From assembly GCF_900141765.1 (NCBI RefSeq), contig NZ_FSRK01000001.1:1364001-1428000 (forward strand): 64,000 bases of DNA. Reading direction: 5' to 3'. This stretch comes from Epilithonimonas zeae (GTDB lineage: Bacteria > Bacteroidota > Bacteroidia > Flavobacteriales > Weeksellaceae). Shown here piece after piece: positions 62,129-64,000 of this stretch (position 1 is its first letter; each line of letters opens with the position of its first letter). Under the pieces are notes generated by a model that was given only the letters and a program-made list of their open reading frames with translations, searched no databases and was not told the DNA's origin. A program made the position numbers and the translations under genes.

Positions 62129-64000
62129 TTACTTATGATATTTTTGAGTTCTGACGTCTTTAATCACACCTGACCAGTTCATTCCATATCCGAAATCGTA
62201 GTTGTGGCCTTCGGAATCTTTGTGTGTTTCCATATCATAAGGAACATCTTCTTTCTGCTTTTCAACCGTCGCCATATTCGCAGGCATCTGTAAAGGAAGC
62301 AAACCTGAAGGTTCGTATTTTCCGATCACAATATCCACAACTGCCTGATTGGATACATTGAAATTCATCAGAATTGCATCGGCGTGTTTTTCAAATTCAT
62401 TAAAAATCATCGGCTTGGAAGCTGTGATAGAAACGATGACCGGCTTTCCGTTCATTGCTTTATAAGCATTTTCTATCGCTAACAAATCTGTGAAATTGGT
62501 CGCTGTAGAAGTTTTGTTCTTGAACGTTCTGTCGTGAACATTTGGTGCAACAACTGGGTCTCCCGCTGCAATACTTTTTTCACGGGCTTCGGTTGCCGTG
62601 TACGTTTGGTATTGAAGAGAAATCGGGACATAACCGTTTCCGCCTTCTTTAGCATCGACGTCGCTGTAACCGCCTTCTTCACTGTGCGGACTTTTCACGA
62701 AAACCAATGCGAAATCAGCTTTTGCAGGGTCGTCTGTTACGTTAAAATGTTTCTTCACTTTCTCGATATCGACAGGATATTCCAAAGACGGTCCGGTGTA
62801 AACTCCCCACCAGTTGAAGGTTGCAGGAGAATATCTTTTCGGAATGTAAACCGTTTTTCTTTCTTTAATCGGAAGAATATTGGCTTTGTTTTTCAGCATC
62901 ACGATGGATTTTACCTGAGCTTCGTAACCTGCTTTCATAAATTCAGGATTACCAACGATTTTCTTGGTTTCTTCTGTGTTTACGTAAGGATTTTCAAACA
63001 ATCCGGTTCTGAAGAAATTTCTCAGCAAACGGACTGCAGACTGCTCAAATTTTGCACGATACGCTTTTTCGCCGTGTTCTTTCACGCCCATTTGATAAGC
63101 TTCCAAAACAGGTACTTTGTCGTTGTTTCCACCAAATTGGTCAACTCCTGCCTCCAAAACTTTGTAATGACGTTGAGAAATTGATAATTTTTCTGCTCCC
63201 CAAGGTTTTCCGGCAAATCCTCCCGGTGATTTTGGTTCGTCTGCTGTGATTAACCAATCGGTGCAGACTACGCCGTCATATTTATATTTTCCACGAAGTA
63301 AATCTGTGATAAGATATTTGCTGTAACCGTTTCCAACGTTTTCCCCGTTTTTGGTATCCTGATTGAAACTAATCGTGTAATAAGGCATTACCGCAGAAGC
63401 TTCTTTGGTTCCGCCGTTTAGCTTGAAAGCACCTTCAGTAAAAGGTTTTACGTGGTTCTGGAAATTATTTCCCGGATAAACCGCGTATTTTCCCATTGCC
63501 CAGTGACCGTCGCGACCGCCTTCTTCAGGTCCTCCTCCAGGCCAATGTTTGACCATTGCATTCACACTTTTGTTTCCCCAACCGTTTTTACTTCCAATGG
63601 TTGTCTGGAAACCGTCGATGTAACCTCTTCCTAAATCTGCTGTCAACTCAGGACTTTCAGAAAAAACATACGCGATTCTGTACCAGCGGGGTTCTGTTCC
63701 TAGGTCGATTTGAGGAGATAAAGCGGTTGAAATTCCCAAGGCTCTGTATTCCTGAGCGGCGATGTTTCCGAATTTTTTCACCAATTCCGGGTCGAAAGTT
63801 GCACCCATTGCCAAACCATCCGGCCAAAGTGAAATCTGTCCGCCTGCTCCTTCATTAAATTCTGCGGTTACCGTTGCAGAATGTCTCGGGTCTGTACTGT
63901 TGTTGGCAGGAATTCCTAATCCCAAACCTTCAATATAAGCCTGGATATTATTGCTCCATTTTGCGGCAATTTCAGGAGATTCTACTGTTGTTACCAAAAC
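62129..64000 (-). CDS. GH3-family glycoside hydrolase, N-terminus beyond the window
   Basis: The frame is open to the window edge, so at least 623 C-terminal residues are seen. GH3 marks are GLGIPANNSTDPRH and DPELVKKFGNIAAQEYRALG in the N-domain, VNAMVKHWPGGGPEEGGRDG (His motif), nucleophile Asp in YDGVVCTDWLITADEPKSPG, and the C-domain ADFALVFVKSPHSEEGG and KPVIVSITASKPMIFNEFEK with an end at FGYGMNWSG. There is no fibronectin type III end, unlike the GH3 at 57137, so it belongs to another GH3 branch. Confidence 0.92.
   Translation of the reverse strand, partial: VLVTTVESPEIAAKWSNNIQAYIEGLGLGIPANNSTDPRHSATVTAEFNEGAGGQISLWPDGLAMGATFDPELVKKFGNIAAQEYRALGISTALSPQIDLGTEPRWYRIAYVFSESPELTADLGRGYIDGFQTTIGSKNGWGNKSVNAMVKHWPGGGPEEGGRDGHWAMGKYAVYPGNNFQNHVKPFTEGAFKLNGGTKEASAVMPYYTISFNQDTKNGENVGNGYSKYLITDLLRGKYKYDGVVCTDWLITADEPKSPGGFAGKPWGAEKLSISQRHYKVLEAGVDQFGGNNDKVPVLEAYQMGVKEHGEKAYRAKFEQSAVRLLRNFFRTGLFENPYVNTEETKKIVGNPEFMKAGYEAQVKSIVMLKNKANILPIKERKTVYIPKRYSPATFNWWGVYTGPSLEYPVDIEKVKKHFNVTDDPAKADFALVFVKSPHSEEGGYSDVDAKEGGNGYVPISLQYQTYTATEAREKSIAAGDPVVAPNVHDRTFKNKTSTATNFTDLLAIENAYKAMNGKPVIVSITASKPMIFNEFEKHADAILMNFNVSNQAVVDIVIGKYEPSGLLPLQMPANMATVEKQKEDVPYDMETHKDSEGHNYDFGYGMNWSGVIKDVRTQKYHK

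Overview
The window looks like a chromosomal segment of a low-GC Bacteroidota, most likely a Flavobacteriia member near Chryseobacterium/Epilithonimonas. This placement is inferred from gene content: a SusC/SusD glucan-use locus, a fused lycopene cyclase of the flavobacterial type, DUF6377 and DUF6261 proteins, A-rich ribosome-binding regions and TAnnTTTG-type -7 promoter boxes. No rRNA, tRNA, CRISPR array, insertion sequence or prophage was seen.

Layout. Positions 1-4.9 kb hold a truncated DUF6377 regulator, a small protein, an XRE regulator with repeated operator-like sites, a 1.1-kb AT-rich gene-free stretch, an M14 carboxypeptidase and a lipoprotein. Positions 4.9-16.4 kb are a polysaccharide utilization locus (minus strand: SusC, SusD, PKD-bearing surface glycan-binding lipoprotein, GH30, GH16, GH30). 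A divergent MFS transporter and a Nudix-fold regulator are the likely control arm. The GH30/GH16 set, with GH3 enzymes 50 kb away, points to beta-1,3/beta-1,6-glucans such as laminarin or fungal glucan. Positions 16.4-31.5 kb are mostly housekeeping: M28 peptidase, DNA polymerase I, MgtE, pyrophosphatase, RadC, L,D-transpeptidase-like protein, LolD-type ATPase, UvrD/PcrA helicase and a FUSC-family protein.

Positions 31.5-43.4 kb carry two glycosyltransferases with two tiny membrane proteins, a TlpA-like protein, an MFS transporter, a SulP transporter, release factor 3 and envelope lipoproteins. Positions 43.6-48.3 kb are a compact carotenoid operon (MarR regulator, CrtI, CrtB, SRPBCC protein, CrtZ, fused lycopene beta-cyclase) expected to give zeaxanthin from GGPP. 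Positions 48.3-51.7 kb hold a LemA operon with a GIDE-like membrane protein. Positions 51.8-55.4 kb are an accessory stretch: Crp/Fnr regulator, ketopantoate-reductase-like gene, a DUF6261 gene with a homopolymer frameshift, a 41-bp tandem-repeat array, and a nucleoside-deoxyribosyltransferase/TIR-like protein. Positions 55.5-64 kb hold a second sugar cluster (sugar MFS, GH3, nucleoside hydrolase, esterase, second GH3 cut by the window edge).

The least explained material is non-coding. Three families of dispersed structured repeats recur between genes, two of them side by side at two distant loci. There is also a 41-bp-period array, a heptanucleotide repeat inside a glycosyltransferase gene, and homopolymer-linked reading-frame problems in mgtE and the DUF6261 gene.
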